Part shown: positions 23,702 through 31,536 of the stretch, one piece after another | Numbering within the stretch: position 1 is the first letter of the stretch | Layout: every line of letters starts with the position of its first letter | Assembly: GCA_039666455.1 (NCBI GenBank) | Contig: JAVSLW010000012.1 | Coordinates: 1 to 31,536, forward strand | Reading direction: 5' to 3' | DNA: 31,536 bases | Source: Methanobacterium sp. | GTDB lineage: Archaea > Methanobacteriota > Methanobacteria > Methanobacteriales > Methanobacteriaceae | Program-made: the position numbers and the translations under genes | The notes under the pieces: generated by a model | What the model was told of the DNA's origin: nothing | Database searches by the model: none | Seen by the model: only the letters and a program-made list of their open reading frames with translations

Positions 23702-24514
23702 ATGAGTAAAATAATTTTAACACCTAAAGAACAGCCACAGGTACCTCTTGAGGTTGATACTATCCTTCCAGACACACTGGCCGGTAAATCCATTGAGGAA
23801 ATAAAATCTATGCATATCCAGTATGGTAACAGCGAAGTAGAACTCAAAGAATTTTTTGACGTGGACGGAGAATCTGGTGAAAACCCTTCAGAATTACAAA
23901 TTGAATTCAACGGTGATGTTTACAACACTAAAAGAATAGGAGAGGGAATGACAACCGGTGAAATAGTAGTTAAAGGCAACGCCAGCATGTATGTTGGTGC
24001 TAAGATGAAGGGAGGAAAAATTACAGTGGAAGGAGATGTTGAAGGATGGGCAGGACGAAATATGGAAGGCGGAGAAATTGTTGTAATGGGAAACGCCGGT
24101 GATTATCTTGGTTCAGCTTACCGTGGTGACTGGAGAGGTATGAGAGGAGGTAAAATCACAGTTCATGGAAACGCCGGACGTGAAATTGCCGAATATATGT
24201 TAGGAGGCAAAATCCAGATTAATGGAAACGTAAAGATGCTACCAGGAATACACATGAATGGTGGAGTCTTGATTATAGATGGCAATGTGATATCCAGAAC
24301 TGGTGGAGAGATGAAAGGCGGTACCATAATCGTGAAAGGAAAGATTGATGAGTTTCTCCCAGGATTTGAATTTCTTGGAGCTGAAAACGACATAGAAATC
24401 GACGGAGAAGTTATACCTGGTTCATTTTATAAATTTAGAGGAGACTTTGCAACTAAAGGCGCAGACGGATTAGTATACGCTGCAACTGCAAAGAATGCTC
24501 ACATAGTTCCATGA
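23702..24514 (+). CDS. fwdC: Formylmethanofuran dehydrogenase subunit C (beta-helix)
   Basis: The 270-residue product is a right-handed beta-helix related to the C-terminal domain of glutamate synthase. The repeat G-x-M-x-GG-x-I-x-V-x-G appears about seven times, for example MKGGKITVEGDVEG, MEGGEIVVMGNAGDY and MRGGKITVHGNAGRE. In the complex FwdC supports FwdA and FwdB around the internal formate tunnel. Two ATG codons occur in tandem (23699 and 23702) after GGTGAT; I chose the second, which gives better spacing. The 75-base gap to fwdB holds no gene. Confidence 0.94.
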   Translation: MSKIILTPKEQPQVPLEVDTILPDTLAGKSIEEIKSMHIQYGNSEVELKEFFDVDGESGENPSELQIEFNGDVYNTKRIGEGMTTGEIVVKGNASMYVGAKMKGGKITVEGDVEGWAGRNMEGGEIVVMGNAGDYLGSAYRGDWRGMRGGKITVHGNAGREIAEYMLGGKIQINGNVKMLPGIHMNGGVLIIDGNVISRTGGEMKGGTIIVKGKIDEFLPGFEFLGAENDIEIDGEVIPGSFYKFRGDFATKGADGLVYAATAKNAHIVP

Positions 24515-24589
24515 CAAAGAAACTGAACCAAAAATAAATTGAATCATAAAAACAAAATAATATTAATAAAAAACTTTGGAGTGATATAA

Positions 24590-25936
24590 ATGGAGCTTAT
24601 AAAAAATGTCCCATGCCCATTTTGTGGAACCCTCTGTGATGATATCGTCTGTAAAGTAGAAAACAACGAAATAGTAGGTACCATAAATGCGTGTAGAATT
24701 GGACACAGTAAATTTATGCACCATAAAGACGCTAAGCTTTATAAAAAGCCACAGATAAGAAAAGCAAATGGTGAACTGGTAGAAGTTGAATATGATGAAG
24801 CTATAGAAAAAGCCGCCGAGATACTTGTAAACGCAAAAAGACCAGTATTATATGGCTGGAGTTCTGTCTCATGTGAAGCTGATGAGGTGGGTGTAGAACT
24901 TGCAGAAGAAGTGAAAGGGATAATAGATAATACTGCAACTGTCTGCCATGGACCATCTTTGTTAGCAGTTCAGGATACAGGATACCCTGTATGCACACTG
25001 GGAGAAGTTAAAAACCGTGCCGATGTTATTATATACTGGGCATGCAATCCAATGCATGCACACCCAAGACATATGGGCCGACACTTATTTTCAAGAGGGT
25101 ACTTTAGAGAAAGAGGAAGACCAGATAGAACACTTATCGTGGTGGATCCAAGAGAGTCAGATACAGCAAAATTAGCAGATGTACACCTCCAGGTAGAGCC
25201 TGGAAAAGACTACGAGTTACTGGATGCTATAAGAGCTGCTATGAAGGGACATAAAATCCTTTATGAAAATGTTGCAGGTGTTCCAAGAGATCTAATATAT
25301 GGGGCAGTTGAATTACTTAAAAATGCCCAGTTTGGTAACCTCTTTTTTGGAATGGGAATAACCCAAACCAGTGCTAAAAACCGAAACATTGATGCAGGGA
25401 TATGTACCATCCAGGAGCTTAACGAATATGGTGGAAAGTTCACACTGATTCCTATGAGAGGACATTACAATGTGAACGGCTTTAACCATGTCTGCACATG
25501 GCAGACAGGATATCCTTTCTGTGTCGATTTTGCAACAGGTTATCCAAGATATAACCCTGGAGAAACAGGTACAAACGATCTACTTCAAAACAAGGAAGCT
25601 GATGCTATGTTTGTAATAGGAGCAGATCCAGGTGCGCACTTCCCTCAAAGAGCATTAGAACGAATGGCAGAAATTCCAGTAATAGCCATTGAACCTCACA
25701 GAACTCCAACTACAGAGTTAGCAGACATAATAATACCGCCAGCACAGATTGGTATCCATGCTGAGGGAACAGCCTATAGGATGGATGGTGTTGCTTTTAC
25801 AATGAAAAAGGTCATAGATTCAGATCTATTATCAGACAAAGAAATAGTAGAAAGAATTTTAGAACGAGTTAAAGAAATTCACGCATCCGCATCCAAAATG
25901 GAAAGTGCAGAAGAAGTAACATCTCCAGCTAAATAA
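24590..25936 (+). CDS. fwdB: Formylmethanofuran dehydrogenase catalytic subunit B (W/Mo)
   Basis: This 448-residue subunit reduces CO2 to formate at a tungsten- or molybdenum-bis-pyranopterin site. Ligands for the [4Fe-4S] cluster are CPFCGTLC plus a downstream Cys (9, 12, 16 and about 35). The metal-binding Cys119 lies in TATVCHGPS, the position known as Cys118 in the Methanothermobacter enzyme, and is encoded by TGC rather than a selenocysteine TGA. YWACNPMHAHPRHMGRH and VIGADPGAHFP are further cofactor-site strands. The fwd gene order points to the tungsten form, though metal use cannot be read from sequence. TTGGAGTGAT precedes the ATG. A hairpin plus T-tract closes the operon. Confidence 0.96.
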   Translation: MELIKNVPCPFCGTLCDDIVCKVENNEIVGTINACRIGHSKFMHHKDAKLYKKPQIRKANGELVEVEYDEAIEKAAEILVNAKRPVLYGWSSVSCEADEVGVELAEEVKGIIDNTATVCHGPSLLAVQDTGYPVCTLGEVKNRADVIIYWACNPMHAHPRHMGRHLFSRGYFRERGRPDRTLIVVDPRESDTAKLADVHLQVEPGKDYELLDAIRAAMKGHKILYENVAGVPRDLIYGAVELLKNAQFGNLFFGMGITQTSAKNRNIDAGICTIQELNEYGGKFTLIPMRGHYNVNGFNHVCTWQTGYPFCVDFATGYPRYNPGETGTNDLLQNKEADAMFVIGADPGAHFPQRALERMAEIPVIAIEPHRTPTTELADIIIPPAQIGIHAEGTAYRMDGVAFTMKKVIDSDLLSDKEIVERILERVKEIHASASKMESAEEVTSPAK

Positions 25937-25945
25937 CCCCTTAGT

Positions 25946-25983
25946 TTAAGCTCCCTATGGGGCTTAACTATTTTTATTTTTTA
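25946..25983 (+). terminator. Terminator of the fwd operon
   Basis: TTAAGCTCC-CTAT-GGGGCTTAA forms a 9-bp stem (one G-T pair) with a 4-nt loop (25946-25967), followed by CTATTTTTATTTTTTA. This is a strong intrinsic-type or U-tract terminator ten bases after the fwdB stop. Confidence 0.8.
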
Positions 25984-25989
25984 AATATA

Positions 25990-26634
25990 TTAATTTCTTT
26001 TAACAGCTTTCAGTACTCCTTCATTATCATCAACAAAAAGGACACATTTTCCATTAACTAGACAGGGTTTTACTGACTTATTTTCATCATTTAGAATAAT
26101 GCCTTCAGTAATTAATCTACCATCAAGCGTGTAAACTGCATCAATACCTGCACCCACCAATTTTTCAACTGGTTGAGGGCCTAATAAGTTTCTTATATTA
26201 TCCTTAAGTAAAAATCTACCATCATTACCAGCAAACGCTAATCCAAGTCCTGCCATAGCTCCAATTACACCATCTTCAGTTCCACCAAGTCCTTCAAGGC
26301 GAATATTAAGATTTTTGGCAAGGGTTCTTGCATATTCCTGTGTTAAAACAGTATCTTTGGCATCCCTTGCATATGCAACAAGAGATGGCAGAATCTGGCT
26401 TTCATGAGCTACTGAAAGTCCGGGATCGCTTCCTTCAATAAAATCATCATATATCTCTTTTTTAGCAATCTCAAAAATGTCATCAATACTCTCTTTATCA
26501 TCTGTATTGAGGTGAATGACTGCGCAACTGTTGTGTGAGGTGAAAGGAATATCTGGATGCACATAAAGCTGGTGCCTGGTAACTCCAACTAAGGGATATT
26601 TTTTTGAAAGTTCTGCTGCAATTGCACGAAATTT
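25990..26634 (-). pseudogene. TiaS/DUF1743-like protein, N-terminally damaged
   Basis: The minus-strand frame is open from 26634 to 25990 and reads FRAIAAELSKKYPLVGVTRH, HPDIPFTSHNSCAV and a C-terminal half with LEGLGGTEDGVIGAMAGLGL and AFAGNDGRFLL. That last run is typical of the DUF1743 part of tRNA(Ile2) agmatinylcytidine synthetase (TiaS) and of shorter archaeal relatives. A stop at 26635-26637 precedes it. One frame over, matching-looking sequence continues upstream (IIKKFDLNPYLKKKVENF), so a frameshift near 26630-26640 is likely, and no start codon or ribosome site is seen above. A 190-residue product from the GTG at 26562 is possible but would lack the start of the domain. Function of the intact protein is uncertain. 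Confidence 0.5.
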
Positions 26635-26823
26635 TCAACTTTTTTCTTTAAATAGGGGTTGAGATCAAATTTTTTGATAATATTATATTGTATTTCGTGT
26701 ATTAATTATTTTAAACTCTAAAACTAATTTTAAGTATTCTTATTGTACATATATACATATCGATTATATCATCATGTTGTGTAATTTTCAGTTGTTTAAT
26801 TTCTCGTTTTTCCTGTATTTTTA

Positions 26824-26937
26824 GGAACACCGGAAAATGTTATTACTGAAGAAAACATGGAAAAAACCTATGGAATAAATGTAAAAATTGTGGACATGGA
26901 CCATAGAACTGCTTGTGTCCCTTTAAAAATAAAATGA
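26824..26937 (+). pseudogene. 3' tail of an ABC transporter ATP-binding gene (FecE/FepC-like)
   Basis: Thirty-seven codons ending in TGA at 26935 read GTPENVITEENMEKTYGINV followed by KIVDMDHRTACVPLK. This is the typical C-terminal end of iron- or cobalamin-siderophore type ABC ATPases (GTPEEVIT...YG). Walker A, signature and Walker B are all missing, and upstream is non-coding. It shows that an importer gene was lost here. Confidence 0.6.
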
Positions 26938-26999
26938 TATTTTAAATAAACAGAACTGATCATTCGTTTATACTATCACTAAGTTTAAGGTTTATCTTT

Positions 27000-28100
27000 A
27001 TGAAAATTGGAGATTATAGGTTCAATTTACAGGAACTTGCAGGAGCTACCGGAGATTATGGAACTCTACTTCCCTTAGCCATAGGTTACATCGTAGTTTG
27101 TGGTTTAGATCCTACAGGATTTCTGGTGATGATGGGTATTGCAACCATTATCACAGGTTTGTATTTTAAAATTCCAATGCCCATTGAACCTATGAAAGCC
27201 CTTGCAGTTTTTGCAATAGCATCCGGCTGGCAGCCTTCATTAATATATGCTTCAGGAATTGGGATGGGGATAATCTGGCTGTTTATTGGGTCCACGGGTT
27301 TAATGACATGGTTTGCTCGAATAACTCCAAAATCAGTGGTACAGGGTATTCAGGCATCACTGGCCCTACTACTTGCAATTGAAGCTCTTAAATTCATTCA
27401 AGAAGGATGGATGCTGACAATTATAAGTATTATCATAATTTTAGTTCTAAGAAACAACCGTTATGCTCCAGCAGCGATTATTTTACTGATAATGGGCATC
27501 ACCATAATGTTCTTTCAAGGTACACTTCTTTCTATTGGAGGTCCTCATTTAACTCTCCCCCGTCCAGTTATTTTTTCTATAAATCAAATCTGGGAATCCA
27601 TTGTTGCTGTTGGGCTTGCTCAAATACCGTTAACAGCTACAAATGCAGTAATAGCAACTGCATATCTTATAAAAGAATATTTTCCTGAAAGAGCAGTTTC
27701 AGAGAAGAAAATTGCTTTAAATATTGGTATTATGAATATAACTCTGCCTTTTTTTGGTGGCATGCCCTTATGTCATGGTGCCGGAGGTCTTGCAGGCCAG
27801 TATTATTTTGGAGCAAGAACTGGTGGTACAAATATCATGGAAGGAATTATTTATATCATTCTGGGGTTTTTCTTTTCAGGGTCTATAGTAATTCTCTTTA
27901 AAGGATTTCCCGGTGCAATAATTGGGGCCATGATGATCATGGTAAGTATTGGCTTATTAAACTTTACGAGAGACCTTAAAGCTGAAATATCAGTTGTTCC
28001 ATTAGTAATTACTGTTATAGGTTCCCTTCTGACAAATATGGCAATTGGATTTGTTGCAGGGATAATCAGCCATTATTTTATAAAAAGAATACATTCATAA
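27000..28100 (+). CDS. MOT1-type molybdate (oxyanion) transporter
   Basis: The 366-residue membrane protein has about ten to eleven hydrophobic segments and the MOT1/SulP-related hallmarks: ELAGATGDYGTLLPLAIGY at the start, PMPIEPMKALAVFAIASGW, and MPLCHGAGGLAGQYYFGART-GG in the second half. Plant and fungal MOT1 proteins import molybdate with high affinity. Here it lies between the W/Mo enzyme operon fwd and the tupABC tungstate importer, which supports an oxyanion uptake role; the ion preferred is not certain. The ATG at 27000 has only a weak AAGG upstream. Confidence 0.85.
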   Translation: MKIGDYRFNLQELAGATGDYGTLLPLAIGYIVVCGLDPTGFLVMMGIATIITGLYFKIPMPIEPMKALAVFAIASGWQPSLIYASGIGMGIIWLFIGSTGLMTWFARITPKSVVQGIQASLALLLAIEALKFIQEGWMLTIISIIIILVLRNNRYAPAAIILLIMGITIMFFQGTLLSIGGPHLTLPRPVIFSINQIWESIVAVGLAQIPLTATNAVIATAYLIKEYFPERAVSEKKIALNIGIMNITLPFFGGMPLCHGAGGLAGQYYFGARTGGTNIMEGIIYIILGFFFSGSIVILFKGFPGAIIGAMMIMVSIGLLNFTRDLKAEISVVPLVITVIGSLLTNMAIGFVAGIISHYFIKRIHS

Positions 28101-28188
28101 CTGTAATACGCTGCTGGATATTAGTTAGTTTAGCCACTGCAAAAGACTGCACTGAACATGAATAAATGAAAGAAATTCAAATCCTTTT

Positions 28189-29250
28189 TTAAAATACATG
28201 AACCGCAGATGCTTTAAAATACATCCAAACAGGAGTTTTAATAGAAATATCAAGTTCCCTAAGCGATTCTCGAGTTATAAAAACTGTGAATAATTCTCCA
28301 GCATTAACTACAAGCCTTATAAGTGACCCTGTATCTATTATTTCCTGAACTTCTCCATTAATAACATTTCTTGCACTTGTATTAATTTTTTCAAGAGATA
28401 TTGTAATTTCATCAGGTCTTATGCTGAAATTTACAGTACCCCTTTTTTCTGTTAAAGTAAATATTCTGATTGAATCAGTTTTTATGCTTACTAAACCATT
28501 TTCATCGGTTTCTACTTCTCCAGTCATTAGATTTTCAATACCAATAAAATCCGCCACAAATTTATTTTTGGGTTTTCTAAATATTTCTTTTGGAGTTCCA
28601 TTTTGGCAGATACGGCCTTTACTTAGTATAACCATTCTATCTCCAAGTTTTTGCCCCTGCATAAGGTTGTGTGTGGTCATGATGACTGTTGTTTCAAATT
28701 CCTGATTAATTTTTGTAACCAATTCTTCCATTCTGATGGTGGATATAGGGTCAAGGTTTGCAGTTGGTTCATCCAGAAGCAAGAGTTCGGGATCTGTAAC
28801 CATTGCCCGTGCAAGTGCAAGTCTTTGGGTTTCTCCCCCTGATAATTTAAGTGCATTTCTATCATCATAGCCTTCAAGACCAATGACTTTAAGCATCTCT
28901 TTGATTTTCTCATCCATGTTTTCTGTTTTTCCCCTTACTCTTAAACCATATGCAATATTATCATAAACACTGGACTTGAATGCAAGCGGCTTTTGAAAAA
29001 CCATTCCAATATGCCTTCGTATTTTTAGACGCCTGCTATTAGATTCATTTGCATCAGCACCTTCAAAATAAATCGTTCCTGAGGATGGTTTTTCCAGAAG
29101 ATCAATTAATCTAAGTAAAACTGTTTTACCTGAGCCAGTTGGACCAACAAGTGCTGTGCTGGTTCCTTTTTTAAACTTTATATTTATATCTTTGAGTACA
29201 TGGAGTTCTCCGTAATTTTTGTTAATATTTTCCAGTTCTACTATGTACAT
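28189..29250 (-). CDS. tupC: Tungstate ABC transporter ATP-binding protein
   Basis: The 353-residue ATPase powers tungstate import with TupB and TupA. Walker A is GPTGSGKT (36-43), the Q-loop is MVFQKPLA, the signature is LSGGETQR, Walker B is LLLLDEPT with the D-loop NLD, and the switch His lies in MTTHN. The last about 120 residues form a TOBE/Mop-like oxyanion-sensing domain (IRPDEITISLEKINTSARNV then INGEVQEI), suggesting trans-inhibition by bound tungstate or molybdate. I chose the ATG at 29250, with TGGTGG just upstream, over a GTG at 29259. It is the last gene of tupA-tupB-tupC on this strand. Confidence 0.88.
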   Translation of the reverse strand: MYIVELENINKNYGELHVLKDINIKFKKGTSTALVGPTGSGKTVLLRLIDLLEKPSSGTIYFEGADANESNSRRLKIRRHIGMVFQKPLAFKSSVYDNIAYGLRVRGKTENMDEKIKEMLKVIGLEGYDDRNALKLSGGETQRLALARAMVTDPELLLLDEPTANLDPISTIRMEELVTKINQEFETTVIMTTHNLMQGQKLGDRMVILSKGRICQNGTPKEIFRKPKNKFVADFIGIENLMTGEVETDENGLVSIKTDSIRIFTLTEKRGTVNFSIRPDEITISLEKINTSARNVINGEVQEIIDTGSLIRLVVNAGELFTVFITRESLRELDISIKTPVWMYFKASAVHVF

Positions 29251-29286
29251 TATTTCCACCAGTTGAATAATTCTAATTTACCTGCT

Positions 29287-29976
29287 TTAATCTCTACCCT
29301 GCAAAAAGTTCAGCATTAAATTAATGATAAGTGCAATAGCCAGGAGTATAAATCCTAAAGCTATTGAAAGCTCTATATTACCTTTAGACGTTTCAAGAGA
29401 TATTGTTGTGGTAAAAACTCTTGTAAAACCCCTTATATTTCCCCCGATAAGTATAGCTACTCCTACTTCAGATATGGCCCTTCCAAAACCAAGTATAACT
29501 GCACCCATTATGGCATATCTTGCTTCTTTTACGATAGTAACTATTGTTTGAGACGCACTTGCTCCTAAAGATATTGCTAATTCTTTTATATGGCTGCTAA
29601 CTCCTACAAGTGCTGTGATAGTAAATCCAACAAGAATTGGCATTATTAACAATGTCTGTCCAATTATCATTCCAGTAGGAGTAAAAAGAAGGTTTAGAAA
29701 TCCGAAAGGCCCCTGGTGAGATATTAGCAGAAAAAGAAAAAGTCCAACTAAAACTGTAGGGGCGCTGTAAAGAGTCTGGATAAGATTAATTATCGTACGT
29801 TTCCCATAAAAGTCATAATAATAAATCATTCCCCCAACAGGGATTGCTATTAAAGAGGCTATAAAAGTGGCTGTAAGAGATATATAAAGACTTCTTATAG
29901 TTATTTCAACCACTTCAGGGTCAAACGTCGCTATTAGGTATATTGCCTGTTCAATTGCTCCAATTATTTCATTCAC
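29287..29976 (-). CDS. tupB: Tungstate ABC transporter permease
   Basis: The 229-residue permease has five to six membrane segments and the BPD_transp_1 motif EARYAIMGAVILGFGRAISE VGVA near 150-175 (EAA loop, G-x-x-R-A-x-S-E), which contacts the ATPase. It forms the channel of the TupABC tungstate importer. The start is GTG at 29976 behind AGGTGG. It ends 36 bases before tupC begins. The 196-base gap from tupA contains a T-rich tract on the coding strand, so tupBC may be expressed less than tupA. Confidence 0.88.
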   Translation of the reverse strand: MNEIIGAIEQAIYLIATFDPEVVEITIRSLYISLTATFIASLIAIPVGGMIYYYDFYGKRTIINLIQTLYSAPTVLVGLFLFLLISHQGPFGFLNLLFTPTGMIIGQTLLIMPILVGFTITALVGVSSHIKELAISLGASASQTIVTIVKEARYAIMGAVILGFGRAISEVGVAILIGGNIRGFTRVFTTTISLETSKGNIELSIALGFILLAIALIINLMLNFLQGRD

Positions 29977-30129
29977 TTAACCACCTGAAAATAGATAATC
30001 TTATAATAACTGTTTAATAACTTGTAAAGGTAAATTAATGTTTTTATGATTCTAAATTTATAGTTACTACCCGTTATATATGAGAATTTTCATTAACCTG
30101 AAAAAATATTCAATTTCAAATCCCCAAAA

Positions 30130-30172
30130 CAATGTTCTTTAATATTTAAAAATAAAAAAGAAAAGTTCCTGA
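30130..30172 (-). terminator. T-rich tract between tupA and tupB (partial terminator)
   Basis: On the minus strand the tupA stop is followed by CTTTTCTTTTTTATTTTT. A U-rich tract here would end a share of tupA transcripts and favour the binding protein over the membrane parts, as is common in ABC importers. Confidence 0.5.
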
Positions 30173-31090
30173 TTAAGAATGTGCAGGAACACTTAATAGC
30201 GGAGCAATTAGTGCAGGTACAGGATTTGTTGGCACGGGTGTAAACAATGGCTCTCCAAACTTGGCTTTACCAAAGTTACCAATTATTTCTTGCCCTTCTG
30301 GTGAAAGCATGAAGTTTACAAAATTATTTCCTGCTTCTACATTGGTTCTTGGATGTTTCTGTGGATTGATGGGTATTGCTGTATAAACATTCAGTAAGTC
30401 TCTTCCTGTTGTTACTAAAGGTACAAGCTTTATTTTACCCTCCTTAGAAAATGACAGGAATGTCCCTGAATCAGATATTGTGTAAGCATTTTTCTCATTG
30501 GCAATTATTAATGTATCTCCCATTCCTTTACCACTTTCTATATACCATGGACCTTTGGTTTTATTAATGTCTATTCCGCTGGTATTCCATATTTTCTTTT
30601 CCCTTGCATGTGTACCTGAATCGTCACCACGGGATACGAATTCAACCTGAGGATTTGTTTTTCCTTCTTCAGCTATTTTTTTGAACGCTTCTGTAGCATT
30701 CAAACCTTTAATACCTGCAGGGTCATCGGCAGGGCCTACAATCCAGAAGTAGTTGAAAGCAAATTCAGTACGGTTTGTACCGAAACCTTCGTTAACAAAT
30801 TTTGTTTCCCTTGCTTTATCGTGGACAAGCATAAGATCTACGTCGCCCCTTTCACCGTACTGTATGGCTATACCGGTTCCTCCAGAAACGACATGAACAT
30901 CTACTCCAGGATATTTTCTCTCAAATGCTGCTTCTAACTCTTTTAATAGTCCTGTATCTTCTAAGCTTGTAGTTGTTGAGATCCTAAGCTTTGATTTATC
31001 TGGACCAGTAACTGTTGTGTAAGCATAAACACCTACAGCGGCAATAACTACGATAACTGCTGCAATAATTGCTATTGTTTTATTATTCAT
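30173..31090 (-). CDS. tupA: Tungstate-binding protein of the TupABC importer
   Basis: The 305-residue protein starts with an N-terminal hydrophobic segment (about 5-27) that may serve as signal or membrane anchor. It then shows LRISTTTSLEDTGLL, the oxyanion-binding signature of TupA (TTTS-x-x-DTGLL). SGGTGIAIQYGERGDVDLML and EFVSRGDDSGTHAREKKIW are further contacts of the bound anion; FVNFMLSPEGQEIIGNFG is the typical end. It captures tungstate outside the cell for TupB-TupC. ATG start behind AGGGGG. A TATA-like element lies within ATGCTATATTTAAGCAT at 31142-31158, an inverted repeat that might also be an operator. Confidence 0.9.
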   Translation of the reverse strand: MNNKTIAIIAAVIVVIAAVGVYAYTTVTGPDKSKLRISTTTSLEDTGLLKELEAAFERKYPGVDVHVVSGGTGIAIQYGERGDVDLMLVHDKARETKFVNEGFGTNRTEFAFNYFWIVGPADDPAGIKGLNATEAFKKIAEEGKTNPQVEFVSRGDDSGTHAREKKIWNTSGIDINKTKGPWYIESGKGMGDTLIIANEKNAYTISDSGTFLSFSKEGKIKLVPLVTTGRDLLNVYTAIPINPQKHPRTNVEAGNNFVNFMLSPEGQEIIGNFGKAKFGEPLFTPVPTNPVPALIAPLLSVPAHS

Positions 31091-31141
31091 GGAATTAGCC
31101 CCCTGTTAGATTTTGATTATGGTATGTATAATATTAAATGA

Positions 31142-31158
31142 ATGCTATATTTAAGCAT
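31142..31158 (-). promoter_or_regulatory. Candidate promoter/operator of tupA
   Basis: ATGCT-ATATTTA-AGCAT is an inverted repeat with 5-bp arms around an AT-rich core that could serve as TATA box, 52 bases upstream of the tupA start. Evidence is a short palindrome only. Confidence 0.35.
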
Positions 31159-31285
31159 ATCGGTTAGACATTTAGTAGGAAAAATATGGTCCCACATGAT
31201 TTAATTACCATAAAAATGTTTGAAATTAATTATATCAATTAACAGATGGTGATTAATCAAATTATCTTTAAAATAAATAAAAAAC

Positions 31286-31335
31286 CCGGAGCACGGAATG
31301 GTTAAAAAGCTCCGGTTAAAAAAACATCTTAGCGA
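31286..31335. terminator. Hairpin with T-tract (minus-strand terminator)
   Basis: CCGGAGC (31286-31292) pairs with GCTCCGG (31309-31315) around a 16-nt loop. Read on the minus strand, the stem is followed by TTTTTTATTTATTTT, a good terminator for a minus-strand transcript arriving from beyond the window edge. On the plus strand A runs follow, so it would not terminate there. Confidence 0.5.
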
Positions 31336-31399
31336 GGATGAAGCGAATGTCTATCATTTCAATTTTTTGTGGAACGTAATGTATAATAATGCATATTGA
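31298..31399 (+). CDS. Possible 33-residue ORF
   Basis: An ATG with GGAG eight bases upstream opens a frame MVKKLRLKKHLSEDEANVYH then ...NVMYNNAY and TGA. It is basic at the start and unlike anything I recognise. It overlaps the hairpin at 31286-31315, so it may be chance or the remnant of a longer gene. Confidence 0.25.
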   Translation: MVKKLRLKKHLSEDEANVYHFNFLWNVMYNNAY

Positions 31400-31469
31400 G
31401 TATATATAGTTTTCCATTTATAGTATAAGACGTAATATTTTTAACTAATGAAGATCATAATTATTATTC

Positions 31470-31536
31470 ATGAGTAGAACCCCTTCTTTAAAAGTTAAAA
31501 AATGGATTACCCGTGAAGAATTGAAAAAACTGATAA
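31470..31536 (+). CDS. Start of a gene cut by the window edge
   Basis: The frame MSRTPSLKVKKWITREELKK continues to the last base. The sequence resembles the basic N-terminal part of IS630-type transposases or other HTH proteins, but 22 residues are too few to assign. No clear ribosome site precedes the ATG; GTATATATAG at 31401-31410 could be its TATA box. Confidence 0.35.
   Translation, partial: MSRTPSLKVKKWITREELKKLI

Noticed and set aside
24590..25936. Selenocysteine at the FwdB metal site
   Set aside because: The metal-binding residue is encoded by TGC, and there is no in-frame TGA.
26663..26680. ATCAAATTTTTTGAT palindrome as a transposon end
   Set aside because: It is short, AT-rich and has no partner repeat or transposase gene nearby.

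Overview
The window looks like chromosomal DNA of a mesophilic hydrogenotrophic methanogen of the order Methanobacteriales, most likely Methanobacterium or a close relative. It is AT-rich. Start sites carry GGAGG/GGTGAT-type ribosome binding sites, several with GTG or TTG starts. It encodes a pseudomurein-binding cell-wall protein, an NrpR-type nitrogen repressor with two NrpR domains beside glnA, and a complete tungsten-type formylmethanofuran dehydrogenase operon in the order H-F-G-D-A-C-B. The species cannot be fixed from the sequence alone.

Layout. (1) 1-3.2 kb: a decayed adenosine-specific-kinase-like remnant, then a large secreted multidomain cell-wall protein. (2) 3.3-6.05 kb: korA-korB, a two-subunit 2-oxoacid:ferredoxin oxidoreductase. 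(3) 6.05-10.7 kb: an accessory, partly decayed island on the minus strand. It holds an intron-containing elongator tRNA-Met, a hicB-hicA pair with frameshifted hicA, an hsdM fragment frameshifted in its catalytic NPPF motif, an intact AAA ATPase with a C-terminal winged helix, a regular array of AT-rich palindromes (46-bp period), and a 3' fragment of hsdR. (4) 10.8-14.25 kb: an M23 peptidase, a zinc-ribbon/AIM24 protein, a ThiF/MoeB-type E1-like enzyme, and convergently a small sulfite-reductase-like siroheme protein. (5) 14.5-17.7 kb: glnA with an NrpR operator (GGAA-N6-TTCC) just after its TATA box, followed by nrpR. (6) 17.7-19.5 kb: a TrmO-like tRNA methyltransferase, a kinase-fold protein carrying an in-frame hairpin-rich insertion, and a small Cys-rich protein. 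(7) 19.6-25.98 kb: the fwdHFGDACB operon, whose first product fuses a helix-turn-helix to a 2x[4Fe-4S] ferredoxin, behind a promoter flanked by two related inverted repeats. (8) 26-26.94 kb: decayed genes (a TiaS/DUF1743-like fragment and an ABC-ATPase tail). (9) 27-31.1 kb: a MOT1-type molybdate transporter and a divergent-facing tupA-tupB-tupC tungstate ABC importer. (10) The right edge: a terminator-like hairpin, a possible tiny ORF and the start of a truncated ORF.

How it fits together: regions 7 and 9 pair the enzyme that starts CO2 reduction in methanogenesis, which needs W or Mo, with two oxyanion uptake systems. Regions 4-5 concern sulfur and nitrogen assimilation, with a target gene sitting beside its repressor. 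The parts least explained by known gene content are the 46-bp-period palindrome array at the AAA ATPase promoter, a family of bipartite hairpin elements inserted in frame into korA and a kinase-like gene, and the HTH-ferredoxin fusion with its candidate operators.
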